Below, in pieces: positions 42,495 to 51,443 of a stretch of 64,000 nucleotides of DNA. Positions within the stretch are counted from its first letter, which is position 1; the number at the start of each line of letters is the position of its first letter. The position numbers and the translations under genes are program-made. Source of the DNA: JAHEKD01 sp965204695 (GTDB lineage: Bacteria; Pseudomonadota; Gammaproteobacteria; Arenicellales; JAHEKD01); assembly GCA_965204695.1 (NCBI GenBank), contig OZ242007.1, positions 1,550,001-1,614,000 on the forward strand. Direction: 5' to 3'. Under the pieces are notes generated by a model that saw only the letters and a program-made list of their open reading frames with translations, did no database searches and had not been told where the DNA came from.

Positions 42495-42511
42495 AGTTAA
42501 CAATGTTCACA
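42495..42511. promoter_or_regulatory. Operator 2, imperfect copy
   Basis: AGTTAAC-N3-GTTCACA. The right arm is identical to operator 1 and the left arm agrees at five of seven bases. Its centre is 64 bases from that of operator 1. It lies downstream of the plus promoter, in the leader of the regulator gene. Confidence 0.55.
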
Positions 42512-42552
42512 TTAAATCAGCTAAATTACCTAAAATTTGAAGGCGTAACAGC

Positions 42553-43170
42553 ATGAAAAAGCCCTATCATCATGGCAATTTGGCCGAATCCTTACTTAAT
42601 GCAGTGGATGAATTAGCCACAAAATTCGGATTCGAGGCGGTTACGCTTCGCGGTTGCGCAAAATTAGTGGGTGTTTCACCTTCTTCAGCATTTCGACACT
42701 ACACTGACAAACGAGCATTGATGACTGCATTTGCGACCCGGGCACTTCATCAACTCTCGGGTTCAATGGAAGCAGCTAAGTTACAGGCCGAAAAAGATCA
42801 AACTGATGCTTTTTATGCGGTTGGATTAGCTTATGTTAACTTTGCCTTGGAAAAACCGGCTTTTTTTCGCGCCATGTGGCGTGAAGAAGCCATTTACTCT
42901 AATGATGAAGATTATATTGTTGCAGCTAACAAGCTCAGTCAGCACCTTAAAGGAGGTTTTGCGGAAACCATTGAAGATGATGATCCAACAAGTTTTAGCC
43001 CTCAGGAGCTGTTAGCCTGGTCCAGTGTTCACGGTTTGGCAAACTTATTTGTCGATGGACCTGTAGCAAAAGATGAATCAAATGAACAGAAACTCGCCAA
43101 GGCAGCTACAATGATTCGAGCTTTAGCACCCGCATTTGAGGATGTGGTAGCCCTCGAAAAACCGGACTAG
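42553..43170 (+). CDS. TetR/AcrR family transcriptional regulator
   Basis: A protein of 205 residues. The N-terminal helix-turn-helix includes FEAVTLRGCAKLVGVSPSSAFRHYTDK (residues about 27-53, ends cited), with the recognition helix just before the conserved FRHYTDK. The C-terminal ligand domain is of the TetR_C_33 kind, with FFRAMWREEA and WSSVHGLANLFVDG. TetR proteins repress their targets until a small ligand binds. The gene faces the DUF2852 gene and probably represses itself and that gene through the two operators between them. The ligand is unknown. Confidence 0.88.
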   Translation: MKKPYHHGNLAESLLNAVDELATKFGFEAVTLRGCAKLVGVSPSSAFRHYTDKRALMTAFATRALHQLSGSMEAAKLQAEKDQTDAFYAVGLAYVNFALEKPAFFRAMWREEAIYSNDEDYIVAANKLSQHLKGGFAETIEDDDPTSFSPQELLAWSSVHGLANLFVDGPVAKDESNEQKLAKAATMIRALAPAFEDVVALEKPD

Positions 43171-43203
43171 GTGCATTTCACTTATCACATAAAACATCCA
43201 GAA

Positions 43204-43231
43204 TTAGACTATTAGAACAATAAATTATAAT
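43204..43231 (+). promoter_or_regulatory. Weak promoter candidate before the SPW-like gene
   Basis: A perfect TATAAT at 43226-43231 lies 133 bases before the ATG. The base 16 upstream gives TTAGAC, a poor -35. The region is AT-rich, so the match could be chance. Confidence 0.25.
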
Positions 43232-43363
43232 ATAAATGTACGATTGGCATATATTTAAGTACTTTTAGTCATTAATTTACCATATTAATTGGTTTATATT
43301 TATTTCTCTACTAAGCAACGAAAAGGTTGTTTAGCCCGATAAACTTTAAATGAGGAATATATT

Positions 43364-43732
43364 ATGTTACCTAAATTAATCACAAAATCTATCCATGCTT
43401 ATCTAGATTATCCAGTTGCGGTCGGTCTGATGATCATGCCGACTCTATTCGGTCTGGGAGCATCACACCCATCTGCATTTTGGCTTTCAGTAATTACCGG
43501 CGTTGCTGCATTTTTTCTAACTTTGCTGACGGATCACCATCTTGGCGTCTTTAAAGTTTTGTCTTATAAAATACACCTGACGGTCGACTTTTTAGTTGGA
43601 GTAGTTTTCGTCGCTGCACCATTTATTCTCGGCTTTAGTGGTATTGATGCGATTTATTACTGGGTACTTGGTGGGACAGTACTTAGCGTTGTCTCAATGC
43701 ATCAACCTGATGTAGTTGCTCAACCCGCTTAA
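43364..43732 (+). CDS. SPW repeat-like small membrane protein
   Basis: A protein of 122 residues with four hydrophobic helices arranged as two similar halves: YPVAVGLMIMPTLFGLG with HPSAFWLSVITG, then LTVDFLVGVVFVAAPFILGF with IYYWVLGGT (cited in part). Each half ends in an aromatic-rich turn, matching the PF03779 SPW layout, though the Ser-Pro-Trp triplet itself is degenerate here. Function is unknown. GAGGAA lies six bases before the ATG. A strong hairpin follows the stop. Confidence 0.65.
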   Translation: MLPKLITKSIHAYLDYPVAVGLMIMPTLFGLGASHPSAFWLSVITGVAAFFLTLLTDHHLGVFKVLSYKIHLTVDFLVGVVFVAAPFILGFSGIDAIYYWVLGGTVLSVVSMHQPDVVAQPA

Positions 43733-43745
43733 TGTCATCTAAGGA

Positions 43746-43776
43746 AAATGTCGTCAATGAAACCTTGACGACATTT
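43746..43776 (+). terminator. Terminator of the SPW-like gene
   Basis: A perfect 12-bp stem: AAATGTCGTCAA (43746-43757) and TTGACGACATTT (43765-43776), loop TGAAACC, followed by CTATTTC. It starts 14 bases after the stop codon. Confidence 0.7.
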
Positions 43777-44011
43777 CTATTTCAAAAATTAAATTTAGAA
43801 ATATAAATTCCACAAAGATAACGTCAGCAAATTTGATTTTAGCTTACCAATGAGAATCATTAATCAAACCAATTAGTACCTGAATTTAGTTTTTTCACAA
43901 TTGAATCGAACCTGAATCCAGTTAACGTGAAAAACCGGTGTAAATGGGTTTCCTCAACACACTTAAAACAACCTATTGATCGATCCTTCTAAGACAAACT
44001 GACCCGTGACT

Positions 44012-44434
44012 CTAAATATTAGCCAGCGTAAATTCAAAACTAGTACTACATAATTCTATATTGGGTAACTCCGATGCTGATACTGAGATATTAATTATTG
44101 ATCCTGTTTCGATATCATTTTCTGGCAAGCTTAGAAGAAACTCTTTTTCACCATCTTGGTCTGTTAGAAAATCAAACGAATCCAAGCTTAAGTGGTTAGG
44201 ATCATCGCTAGTCACACTAACAGTAAAGCTTCTGGGTGTTGGCGGGACAGGTGTTATAGTAACTCGAATAATTCTTTGAGGACCAAATGAGCCTAGAAAC
44301 CTGGGTTCATAACGGACAGTACAATTAGTACCTGGTGATGTTTGTGCATGAACTGGAAGATTAACAGCCGTTATCACAGGCGCAGTCCAAGCTGTACCAA
44401 GCCCAATTCCTTTTATTATCTTACGCCTATTCAT
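44012..44434 (-). CDS. Tat-exported protein of unknown function
   Basis: A protein of 140 residues when started at the ATG at 44434. The N-terminus MNRRKIIKGIGLGTAW is a twin-arginine signal. VHAQT supplies the cleavage site near residue 31. The mature part is beta-rich and Pro/Ser-rich, with C38 and C128 as a possible disulfide, suggesting an Ig-like or similar sandwich domain. No catalytic motif is visible. It is alone in its orientation, with no chaperone next to it. Confidence 0.68.
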   Translation of the reverse strand: MNRRKIIKGIGLGTAWTAPVITAVNLPVHAQTSPGTNCTVRYEPRFLGSFGPQRIIRVTITPVPPTPRSFTVSVTSDDPNHLSLDSFDFLTDQDGEKEFLLSLPENDIETGSIINISVSASELPNIELCSTSFEFTLANI

Positions 44435-44821
44435 GCGGTCTTTGAGGTTAATTCGAAGCACACCACAGAATAACATCTGCTGACCATCAATTACAACCGA
44501 TCACATTGGTGATAGTTCAGTTAATTGTTTCAAAGCAATTTAGTTGACAGGATTATCGATTCGCCTATTCTACAGATAACCGCAGTAATGGTTATTGTAT
44601 GAGTTTTATATAGTTTTGATGCCCGAATAGTTTTTATCAGACCCGGGGCAAACCCATACCGCCTCTCCTAAGCAGGGGCCGAAGTGAGCAAGCGCACGCT
44701 GGAATGATCATAATTAACACATTATTAATTTAAGGCCCGAGCAGACAAGGAGATCCCTCGGCTACGCTTTTATGCCCGAATGGGTACGGGATGACTATTT
44801 AATTATGGAATAATTAAATAG
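44435..44821. other. 387-bp spacer with shared words and hairpin
   Basis: A gene-free region. It contains the word TTTTGATGCCCGAA (44614-44627), whose reverse complement occurs at 40834-40847, and CCCGAATGGGTA (44775-44786), also at 41794-41805. The perfect hairpin at 44791-44825 closes it. I found no promoter I can defend. Confidence 0.5.
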
Positions 44822-44825
44822 TCAT
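44791..44825 (-). terminator. Perfect 16-bp hairpin over the SGNH hydrolase stop codon
   Basis: ATGACTATTTAATTAT (44791-44806), loop GGA, ATAATTAAATAGTCAT (44810-44825). It covers the TGA of the SGNH gene at 44822-44824. The stem is AT-rich with no T-run beyond. It could be a terminator or an mRNA-protecting structure. Confidence 0.5.
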
Positions 44826-45589
44826 TTGACTAACGGCAATGCCTCGACAATCGCATCAAACCATCGATCTGCCATTAGCATTTCACCTTTTTCGTTGGGA
44901 TGAACGCCGTCATAGGTGAGCTCGTTGACGTCGAAACCTTCGAACATATCAACCAGAATGACAGGTGAAACCTCAGTACTGACTTGATCGATTAAATTGG
45001 GTATCAAACTGGCAAGTTGTTCGACAGCAGCGGCTTCACGTTCACCTTTTGCAGTTGGAATCACTCGTGCCAGCAAAACCACAACATTTGGGTTATCTTC
45101 ACGGAGTTTTTCAATAACGGCTGAAATTTCAAATACTGTTTGATTATTATCTTGCCCCTGAAATGCATCGTTAGTTCCCAAGTGTACTAAGGCAATGTCA
45201 AAATCATAGCCTTGCATCCAATCACCAAGGCTACCGGAGCCGGTGTTATTGTTTGGATTACGACCACCCCAGATATGATTTACTTCCCAGGCAAAGTGCC
45301 CCTCATGGTCTTTATCAAATGATTGCCCCTTGTAATCCGGCTGTGGAGTTTCACCCTTAGAATAAGTATCAAGTTGAGTATTCATGGAACCAACAAAATC
45401 AAATTTGATATCGGCATCGATGAGTTTTTTCCATAAAAAATAGCGGTAACTGGCACGGTTAATTTCAGCATGTGTAATTGAGTCACCTAATGGAAGAATG
45501 TTGTAAGTTCTGTCAGCCTTAACGTTTTCAATCGGCATTACCAAAATCACGAAAACTAACAGAGAAAAAAAAGATGCGATGCGAATCAT
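44822..45589 (-). CDS. Secreted SGNH/GDSL hydrolase
   Basis: A protein of 255 residues with a signal peptide ending near residue 25 (VKA). Block I is GDSITH with the nucleophilic Ser, block III is GTNDAF, and block V is DGVHPN with the Asp-His pair. The family includes esterases and glycan deacetylases; the substrate is not predictable. GGAG lies six bases before the ATG. The gene is alone, with a hairpin at its 3' end. Confidence 0.85.
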   Translation of the reverse strand: MIRIASFFSLLVFVILVMPIENVKADRTYNILPLGDSITHAEINRASYRYFLWKKLIDADIKFDFVGSMNTQLDTYSKGETPQPDYKGQSFDKDHEGHFAWEVNHIWGGRNPNNNTGSGSLGDWMQGYDFDIALVHLGTNDAFQGQDNNQTVFEISAVIEKLREDNPNVVVLLARVIPTAKGEREAAAVEQLASLIPNLIDQVSTEVSPVILVDMFEGFDVNELTYDGVHPNEKGEMLMADRWFDAIVEALPLVK

Positions 45590-45781
45590 ATTGTTACTCC
45601 AAACAGTAAATCTGTTTTTTTAATCTATTAACACCAATAAATTTTAGCATCAAACAAATACAAGACGCATTACTGACATTCTATATTTCCGCCTAGCTGG
45701 GAATGACTAAGCAATGATACTAATACTGCCGACTTAAACGGCAAGATGAAGTGTAGAGGAAATTGATGAAATACAGATGAA

Positions 45782-48613
45782 TTAAATGGCTTCGAAGGCT
45801 GCTAATGGTTCCTTGTCTTCTAACTCACTTTCATTGACCGGAACATTTTTACGAACCACAAACATAGCAACAGCATAAATAAAGAAAGCTAAACCCATAA
45901 CCACAATGAAATTTGTAAAAATAGAAATTACGATAGCCAGATAGCCCCCAAGAACAGTAAAAAATCCATTTAGCGCCCAGGCCCAGGGGATAGCTGCTGA
46001 GTTATTTTTTGATAAGCCTAGGATACCGATCGGGAATGGCATACCCATAAAGAATGACACAGGGGCGATCATTAAACCACCACAAATTAATCGAACAGGC
46101 AAAGGATAGGCCAGTAAAAAATAGAACAGTGATTCAAAAGTTAAAATGAAACCAATTCCGTATAATACTATGATTAAAAAGACAATCTGTGTTCGATTAT
46201 TGACCCATTTCAAAAATCGTTGACTCAACATACTTCCAACACCAGCGCTTAGTAACATGGTGCTGATTACTAATACAAATGTATGCACCGGAAATCCAAT
46301 CAGTTTGTGAAATAGTTGGATAAAAACCACTTGCAGCATGATAAAGCCTAAGCCTAAACAAGCGAAATAAGCGATGTCACGCGACATCCCAGGCCAGGTT
46401 GCATCCTTCATATTAGTTCGCAAAATTGGTAGCAAAATAAAGATTAAAGCAAAAATTATTGATACCGCTGCGACAACAATGAGGTGAATCCAATCTTTTG
46501 GATAACCGTTGTTTAGTTGAGTATTGAGCAAATAAGCTGTATTTGAATCCAGCATGTTTTCCTTGCCAACCTTGTGCGGCTCTAGGTTTTTACGAATCAT
46601 GCCAAAAAACGGTGAATAATCTGTGACAGGAGTAATGTCCCAGGGAAGCTGTTGTGCAAGTTCAGAAGGAAAAGGTGTTTGCAGCAGATTCGTATTTAAA
46701 ACGTTATTGGATTCGTCTAAAGGATTAAAGGCTATAAAGTTTGTCGGGACTTGTTTCCCAGGTAAGAATGAGAATACGGCCTCACCATCTTTTGATAACC
46801 ATATAGATATAGCATTTTCCTCAGTTGCTTCAGGAGCCGAAATTCTAACCGTTAGTTCTTTATTATTAACGTTTGTAAGCTCACCCAACCACAAATTTGT
46901 CGGCACATTGTCAAAAATTTGAGCACCTAAGATAGCACCTGAGAAAATCTTCTCCCCTGACTCTGCCAGAACTTCTACATTAACGTCATACGGTAAGCCA
47001 TTTTGCAAATACGTACCAAGCTGTATTTGCAAAGTATTCATAAACTCTCCCTGGTAAATCCTTTTAGCTTCAAATACCTTGTCAGCATAAATTTTTGCAC
47101 TTGGTTTTTTTCTTACAGGCCGATAAGGCTCAAAACTGATTTTACGATTCACATAGGAAATAATGGTTTCGACTTCCTGTTCAGTCCACGGCTGCATTTT
47201 GATTAGCAAGGTAGGCAAAGTATCAGCAACTCTTGGTTCAATGACCAAAGCATGTTTATAAAAATCCTCGTATCCTAATTGATGCCAGGCCTGGGCCGCC
47301 GTCGTCATCATTCTTGGATAAATATGATGATTGATTTGCATCACGCCATCATCTTTAAGGTGGGTAAAATATTCGAGATAGGCTTCAATCGTTTGTAAAT
47401 AAGCAACCCCGGCCGCGGTCGAGCCCTGAGTAATACTGGAAGTGGAATGATTAGAAAACATCTGAATGATGTCATATTTCTTATCCGTCGAACGTAAAAA
47501 GCTGCGTCCCTCACCTATTACGGCGTTCACATTAGGATGGTTATAGATCCCCCCACCAAAATCTTTGAATTCGTTTCGTTCCGTATTAATGATGGCGCCT
47601 ACAAGTTCAACCGCATCAATATGTTCGGCTCCAAAAGCAAGTGCAGCCTTGGTTTCACCACCAGCAGAAGAACCAATAATTAAAACCTCAGGATCAATAC
47701 CTTTTGTGTCAGTAAAGTAATGGGCAATAGAATTACGTCCGAAAAAATAAGTATCGGGTTGTTCGGTCCGGACTTGATCGAAAAATGAAAAGTCACCATC
47801 AAAGCCACCTAACCAGGATCCCTGAGTGCCACCATCTATAGAAAACAACAAGGCATTTGGCCGCGCCGCAAAAATCTCTAGTTTAGAGACTGGATCCCAT
47901 TTGACCATCCAACGCTTACCTTCTTCGATCATCTGATCATTACCCCGCTTATTGGCGTGCCCATCAAATTCGATGTAACCAATTTTAACCAAAGGTGTCA
48001 CGATCAAAACTGCAGCTAACCCTGAAACGACAAAACTAACAATCTTGCTGGGTTGCATAAAACAAATGAATGCGATCAAACTGGCCGCCGAAGCGACAAA
48101 TATCATACCGCCCGGCCCATAGCTTGGTAATAAAGGGATAAAAATCAAACAGGCACAACCTGCTGCAATCAGATCGAAAAAATACAGCCGATCAATATCC
48201 TGGGAATAGGTTTGAAAAATTAGTGCCAGAGCTAAACCCGCCGCAAAAAACGGTAACACTAAAGCAATATACATCCCGGCCCAGCATAAAATTTGAACCA
48301 GTAAGTTCTGCTGATTAATTTCAAAGCCAAACGGCAACAGGTTAAAAATGAATATCACCATCGGCGCCGCTATAGCGAATAACAATGCCAGCCTGCCTAG
48401 GTTCCGTTTAATGCGCTCAGGATCAAAAGGAAACAGATATAAATAGATACCACCCAAGCCCAGTGCGAACATTGCTGAAGTCAAAGCCATGTAACCTGTA
48501 TTGGGCGCCAAAATGACTTCCATGATGCGAATCATGGACAATTCCATCATCAACACAGCAAAGGAAATGGCGGCCACTCCAAAGCTGATTGATCTATTCG
48601 CTGACTTACTCAC
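45782..48613 (-). CDS. Large membrane protein with degenerate spermidine-synthase-like domain
   Basis: A protein of 943 residues with three parts. An N-terminal membrane block of about six helices spans residues 10-220. A central cytosolic region (about 230-640) has a Rossmann core: VLIIGSSAGGE near residues 311-321, where aminopropyltransferases read GGGDG. A C-terminal membrane block of about six helices follows (690-920). The catalytic loop expected to contain DxxD reads QMFSNHST, so aminopropyl transfer is unlikely. The layout resembles fused MFS-SpeE-like proteins of unknown function. The start is GTG. It stands alone. Confidence 0.68.
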   Translation of the reverse strand: MSKSANRSISFGVAAISFAVLMMELSMIRIMEVILAPNTGYMALTSAMFALGLGGIYLYLFPFDPERIKRNLGRLALLFAIAAPMVIFIFNLLPFGFEINQQNLLVQILCWAGMYIALVLPFFAAGLALALIFQTYSQDIDRLYFFDLIAAGCACLIFIPLLPSYGPGGMIFVASAASLIAFICFMQPSKIVSFVVSGLAAVLIVTPLVKIGYIEFDGHANKRGNDQMIEEGKRWMVKWDPVSKLEIFAARPNALLFSIDGGTQGSWLGGFDGDFSFFDQVRTEQPDTYFFGRNSIAHYFTDTKGIDPEVLIIGSSAGGETKAALAFGAEHIDAVELVGAIINTERNEFKDFGGGIYNHPNVNAVIGEGRSFLRSTDKKYDIIQMFSNHSTSSITQGSTAAGVAYLQTIEAYLEYFTHLKDDGVMQINHHIYPRMMTTAAQAWHQLGYEDFYKHALVIEPRVADTLPTLLIKMQPWTEQEVETIISYVNRKISFEPYRPVRKKPSAKIYADKVFEAKRIYQGEFMNTLQIQLGTYLQNGLPYDVNVEVLAESGEKIFSGAILGAQIFDNVPTNLWLGELTNVNNKELTVRISAPEATEENAISIWLSKDGEAVFSFLPGKQVPTNFIAFNPLDESNNVLNTNLLQTPFPSELAQQLPWDITPVTDYSPFFGMIRKNLEPHKVGKENMLDSNTAYLLNTQLNNGYPKDWIHLIVVAAVSIIFALIFILLPILRTNMKDATWPGMSRDIAYFACLGLGFIMLQVVFIQLFHKLIGFPVHTFVLVISTMLLSAGVGSMLSQRFLKWVNNRTQIVFLIIVLYGIGFILTFESLFYFLLAYPLPVRLICGGLMIAPVSFFMGMPFPIGILGLSKNNSAAIPWAWALNGFFTVLGGYLAIVISIFTNFIVVMGLAFFIYAVAMFVVRKNVPVNESELEDKEPLAAFEAI

Positions 48614-48729
48614 AAACTGGATTTTATGTTATTGTGTATTGGATTTTGGCCCATCTGAAGGGGCGCAAATATAGCATGGATTAAATCTCAATTAAATGTG
48701 ATTAATGAGTGTATATTCAGCTCTGTTTC

Positions 48730-49752
48730 TCACCCGGAGGCTGGAGTAGGCATAAGATAAACGTCAGGCCAATTGTCATTGCCGGTATGAAAAGTTAAGC
48801 GGCTGGCCGTTTCTGCTGGTGTACCCACCTGCCACAAAAAAATCTCGTAATCTGCGCTATCATGTTCATGATCGCCTGTGCTAGAAGCAAAGATCAAATA
48901 ATCTTCTTCTTGTGAGAGCTTGGGGAAATATTCATGACTGTAATCTCCAGGCAAATCTAACCACATTGTTTTTTTATCTTTATCGGGTTCATAGATAAAA
49001 AAAGCATTTTTCTGCCGGCCACCGTAATCCACAAAATATAAAAAGCTGCCGTCTTTGCTCCAGGTTAACTGGCAACCGTCAGCTATCTCCTTGAATTTGC
49101 CATTTAAGTCGGCTATCCCGATTCGGTGTTGCCTGCCTCGCAAAGTAACGGACATGTTTTTCTTATCTGGACTCAGATGAGGCGTTTGTAAAATAGTTTT
49201 ATGGCTAATATCACCTTCACCGCTTTTATAGAGAAGCTTTTCTTTGCCGGAATTAATATCGATTTGAGTAAATTCGATTAAATTGCGGATGAAGTAAACC
49301 TTTTCGCTATCTTGCGACCAGGTTGGCATGTTAGCATCTTTTGCCAACAGTCTTTCCTCACCGGTTTGTAAGTCCAGCAAAATCACATCCCAGGGCGCCA
49401 TTTTGCGTTGCGATACCCAGGGAATATGTGAGCGGGCAAACACAACATAGCGTCCATTGGGCGAAACCCGCGGGTAAAATTCAGTGTGTGGATGGGTAGT
49501 AAGTTGCGTAATTTCACGACTGGGCAAATCCATCCTCAGGATGTCGTGATTACCGAATCGATTAGAACTCCAGACGATAAAACCTGTTGGCAATTCCTCA
49601 GCCTGAGTCACTTCGCGATCTAGGATCGACTCTCCTGTAGGCGGTGGTGTAAATCGGCCTTGTTTTAATTTCCAGCGCATACCTCCTGCCACAGCGATAG
49701 CTAATAACAAAACCAAGCCGATTCGAAAAACAATTTTATTCTTGAAAATCAT
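48730..49752 (-). CDS. Membrane-anchored TolB-like beta-propeller protein
   Basis: A protein of 340 residues with one N-terminal transmembrane anchor (about residues 8-26). A periplasmic propeller of WD40-like/PD40 repeats follows, including SSNRFGNHDILRM, YPRVSPNGRYVVFARS, MPTWSQDSEKVYF and TPHLSPDKKNMSVTLRG. Such folds act as scaffolds or ligand binders, as in TolB. The target is unknown. It follows the lipid A-type acyltransferase gene on the same strand after a 69-bp gap. Confidence 0.75.
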   Translation of the reverse strand: MIFKNKIVFRIGLVLLLAIAVAGGMRWKLKQGRFTPPPTGESILDREVTQAEELPTGFIVWSSNRFGNHDILRMDLPSREITQLTTHPHTEFYPRVSPNGRYVVFARSHIPWVSQRKMAPWDVILLDLQTGEERLLAKDANMPTWSQDSEKVYFIRNLIEFTQIDINSGKEKLLYKSGEGDISHKTILQTPHLSPDKKNMSVTLRGRQHRIGIADLNGKFKEIADGCQLTWSKDGSFLYFVDYGGRQKNAFFIYEPDKDKKTMWLDLPGDYSHEYFPKLSQEEDYLIFASSTGDHEHDSADYEIFLWQVGTPAETASRLTFHTGNDNWPDVYLMPTPASG

Positions 49753-49821
49753 TTGCTTCGAGTATTAACAAGTAGATGAAGACAAAATAATAATCCAAAA
49801 ACTCTGTATTTGACCTGAACT

Positions 49822-50838
49822 TTAATAATTATAGGGACTTGGCTGCCCGTCTGGTCGGGTTTTGAACCACTTCAACGTCCACATATATTGTTCAGGTGCT
49901 AGCCTTACTAACTCCTCCAGTGCCTGATTCATCTTAACTGCATCTTCTTTTTCGTCGCCTGTTGGAAAATTTTCCAACGGTTTGAGGAAATTAATTTCAT
50001 AACCAGCCGGTATATACTTAGTCATTACCGGCACCACCTTGGCATTGGTCATTTTCGCCATTCGTCCCAGTACCGGCAAGGTTGCTGAAGGAACGTCAAA
50101 AAACGGTGCAAACACGGATAATTCAGGTCCAAAATCCTCGTCAGGAATATAGTAGCAAACGATTTTTCGCTTGATCGCCCTAACCATAGGCTTGAGCCCC
50201 ATGTCCCGCAAAATCATTTTGCCCCCAAATCTTGATCGTCCTTTGCTGACGAACCAATCTAACACTGGGTTCTTCAAGGCCTTCATCATTGAAACGCCCG
50301 GTGAAATCTTAGAGGTATAGATGCCTGCATAATCAATACCGGTTGCGTGTGGCGTCAACAAAATAATATTCTCTCCACGATTGACAAGATTCATGTAATG
50401 ATTAATACCGCGGATATAAGTCATTTTCTGTAAACGTCTAAACGGTAGCCACCAGATCACCCCCATGTCGATAAAATTCTGCCCGTAACTACGATAATGC
50501 GCACGCAGCATCTCATAACGTTGTTGCTCGGGTAGTTCTGGGAAACACAATTTAATATTGACCGTAGCAATATGACGACGCTTTTTATTGAATTTATAAA
50601 ATAGGTCACCAACTCCTGAACCAATTGTCCGAGATATTTTCCGGGGCAGAATCGCACAGATAGCCAGAAGCAGCATCAACAACCAAATTCCCCAATAACG
50701 CGGATGTAAAAATGACCATTTGAACTTAGGGCAATAATAGACCGTAGGCAATTTGGCTTTTGCCTTTTGCTCCTGAAGATGTTTGTCGGTGGCTTCCACT
50801 ACTATCGTTAAATCAGAAATGTCTTTAATGCTGGACAA
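49822..50838 (-). CDS. Lipid A-type lauroyl acyltransferase (LpxL/HtrB-like)
   Basis: A protein of 338 residues. The N-terminal hydrophobic segment (about 53-75) anchors it. The HX4D catalytic motif reads HATGID, followed by the usual downstream conserved arginine-glycine region. The family transfers a fatty acyl chain to Kdo2-lipid IVA. The exact homologue (LpxL, LpxM or relatives such as an ornithine-lipid acyltransferase) is not resolvable. The TTG at 50838 overlaps the upstream gene by 31 bases; a GTG at 50799 leaves an 8-base gap and is an alternative start. Confidence 0.78.
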   Translation of the reverse strand: MSSIKDISDLTIVVEATDKHLQEQKAKAKLPTVYYCPKFKWSFLHPRYWGIWLLMLLLAICAILPRKISRTIGSGVGDLFYKFNKKRRHIATVNIKLCFPELPEQQRYEMLRAHYRSYGQNFIDMGVIWWLPFRRLQKMTYIRGINHYMNLVNRGENIILLTPHATGIDYAGIYTSKISPGVSMMKALKNPVLDWFVSKGRSRFGGKMILRDMGLKPMVRAIKRKIVCYYIPDEDFGPELSVFAPFFDVPSATLPVLGRMAKMTNAKVVPVMTKYIPAGYEINFLKPLENFPTGDEKEDAVKMNQALEELVRLAPEQYMWTLKWFKTRPDGQPSPYNY

Positions 50839-51443
50839 TACTCAGATATTACTACTAAATCATCATAGCAATCCAAATCTCGCAATTGGGGTAATAATAA
50901 ATCGAACTCAATATCGCAATTATTACAACTGTCAATTGTTTGCACAAACGCCTGTTCGCTTCCCCAATCCACCCCAGCAAACATTTTTGCATCTGTGAAT
51001 TGACTACCTATACAGTAATAACCACCATCTATCGTCGGGCCAATGATATTTTTTTTTGCCAGCAGAACGTTATAGGCTGACTCTAAAATCTCTGAAGGAC
51101 AATGTGGCACATCGCAGCCCATGATTAAAGCTGTTCGATTTTCAGCACGTTTTGAGGCCATGGCTGCATACATTTTATCGCCCAGATTTCCCTCGCTTTG
51201 TACGCTCAGCTTACATTGATACCGTCGTGTAAGTGTTTCAATGAATTCGTCTTCAAAATCCGGCCATAGTGATAATTCAATCGTTCCAGGCCAGTGAAGA
51301 GATACGTTATCCAAAGATTGTTCAACCAATATTTGAGCAACTTGTTTAGCCTGCTGCGGTGATAATGGTGGTGAGAGTCGGGTTTTAACCTTCCCGACAA
51401 CCGGTTTTTTAGCAAACAGAATTAATACCGGCTCAGCGCTCAT
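50808..51443 (-). CDS. TIGR04282/DUF2064-type transferase
   Basis: A protein of 211 residues with a nucleotidyl/glycosyl-transferase A fold. The start is VLILFAKKPVVGKVKTRLSPPL, and MGCDVPHCPSEIL and IIGPTIDGGYYCIG follow. These are the DUF2064 family hallmarks. NCBI family names link this group (TIGR04282) to arsenosugar or rSAM/selenodomain-associated clusters. No such partner is visible here, so the substrate is unknown. It overlaps the next transferase by 4 bases and is probably co-translated with it. Confidence 0.82.
   Translation of the reverse strand: MSAEPVLILFAKKPVVGKVKTRLSPPLSPQQAKQVAQILVEQSLDNVSLHWPGTIELSLWPDFEDEFIETLTRRYQCKLSVQSEGNLGDKMYAAMASKRAENRTALIMGCDVPHCPSEILESAYNVLLAKKNIIGPTIDGGYYCIGSQFTDAKMFAGVDWGSEQAFVQTIDSCNNCDIEFDLLLPQLRDLDCYDDLVVISEYCPALKTFLI

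Noticed and set aside
45601..45621. Terminator-like hairpin AAACAG/CTGTTT with T-run before the SGNH gene
   Set aside because: The T-run faces the plus strand, where there is no upstream gene; on the minus strand it is just leader sequence.
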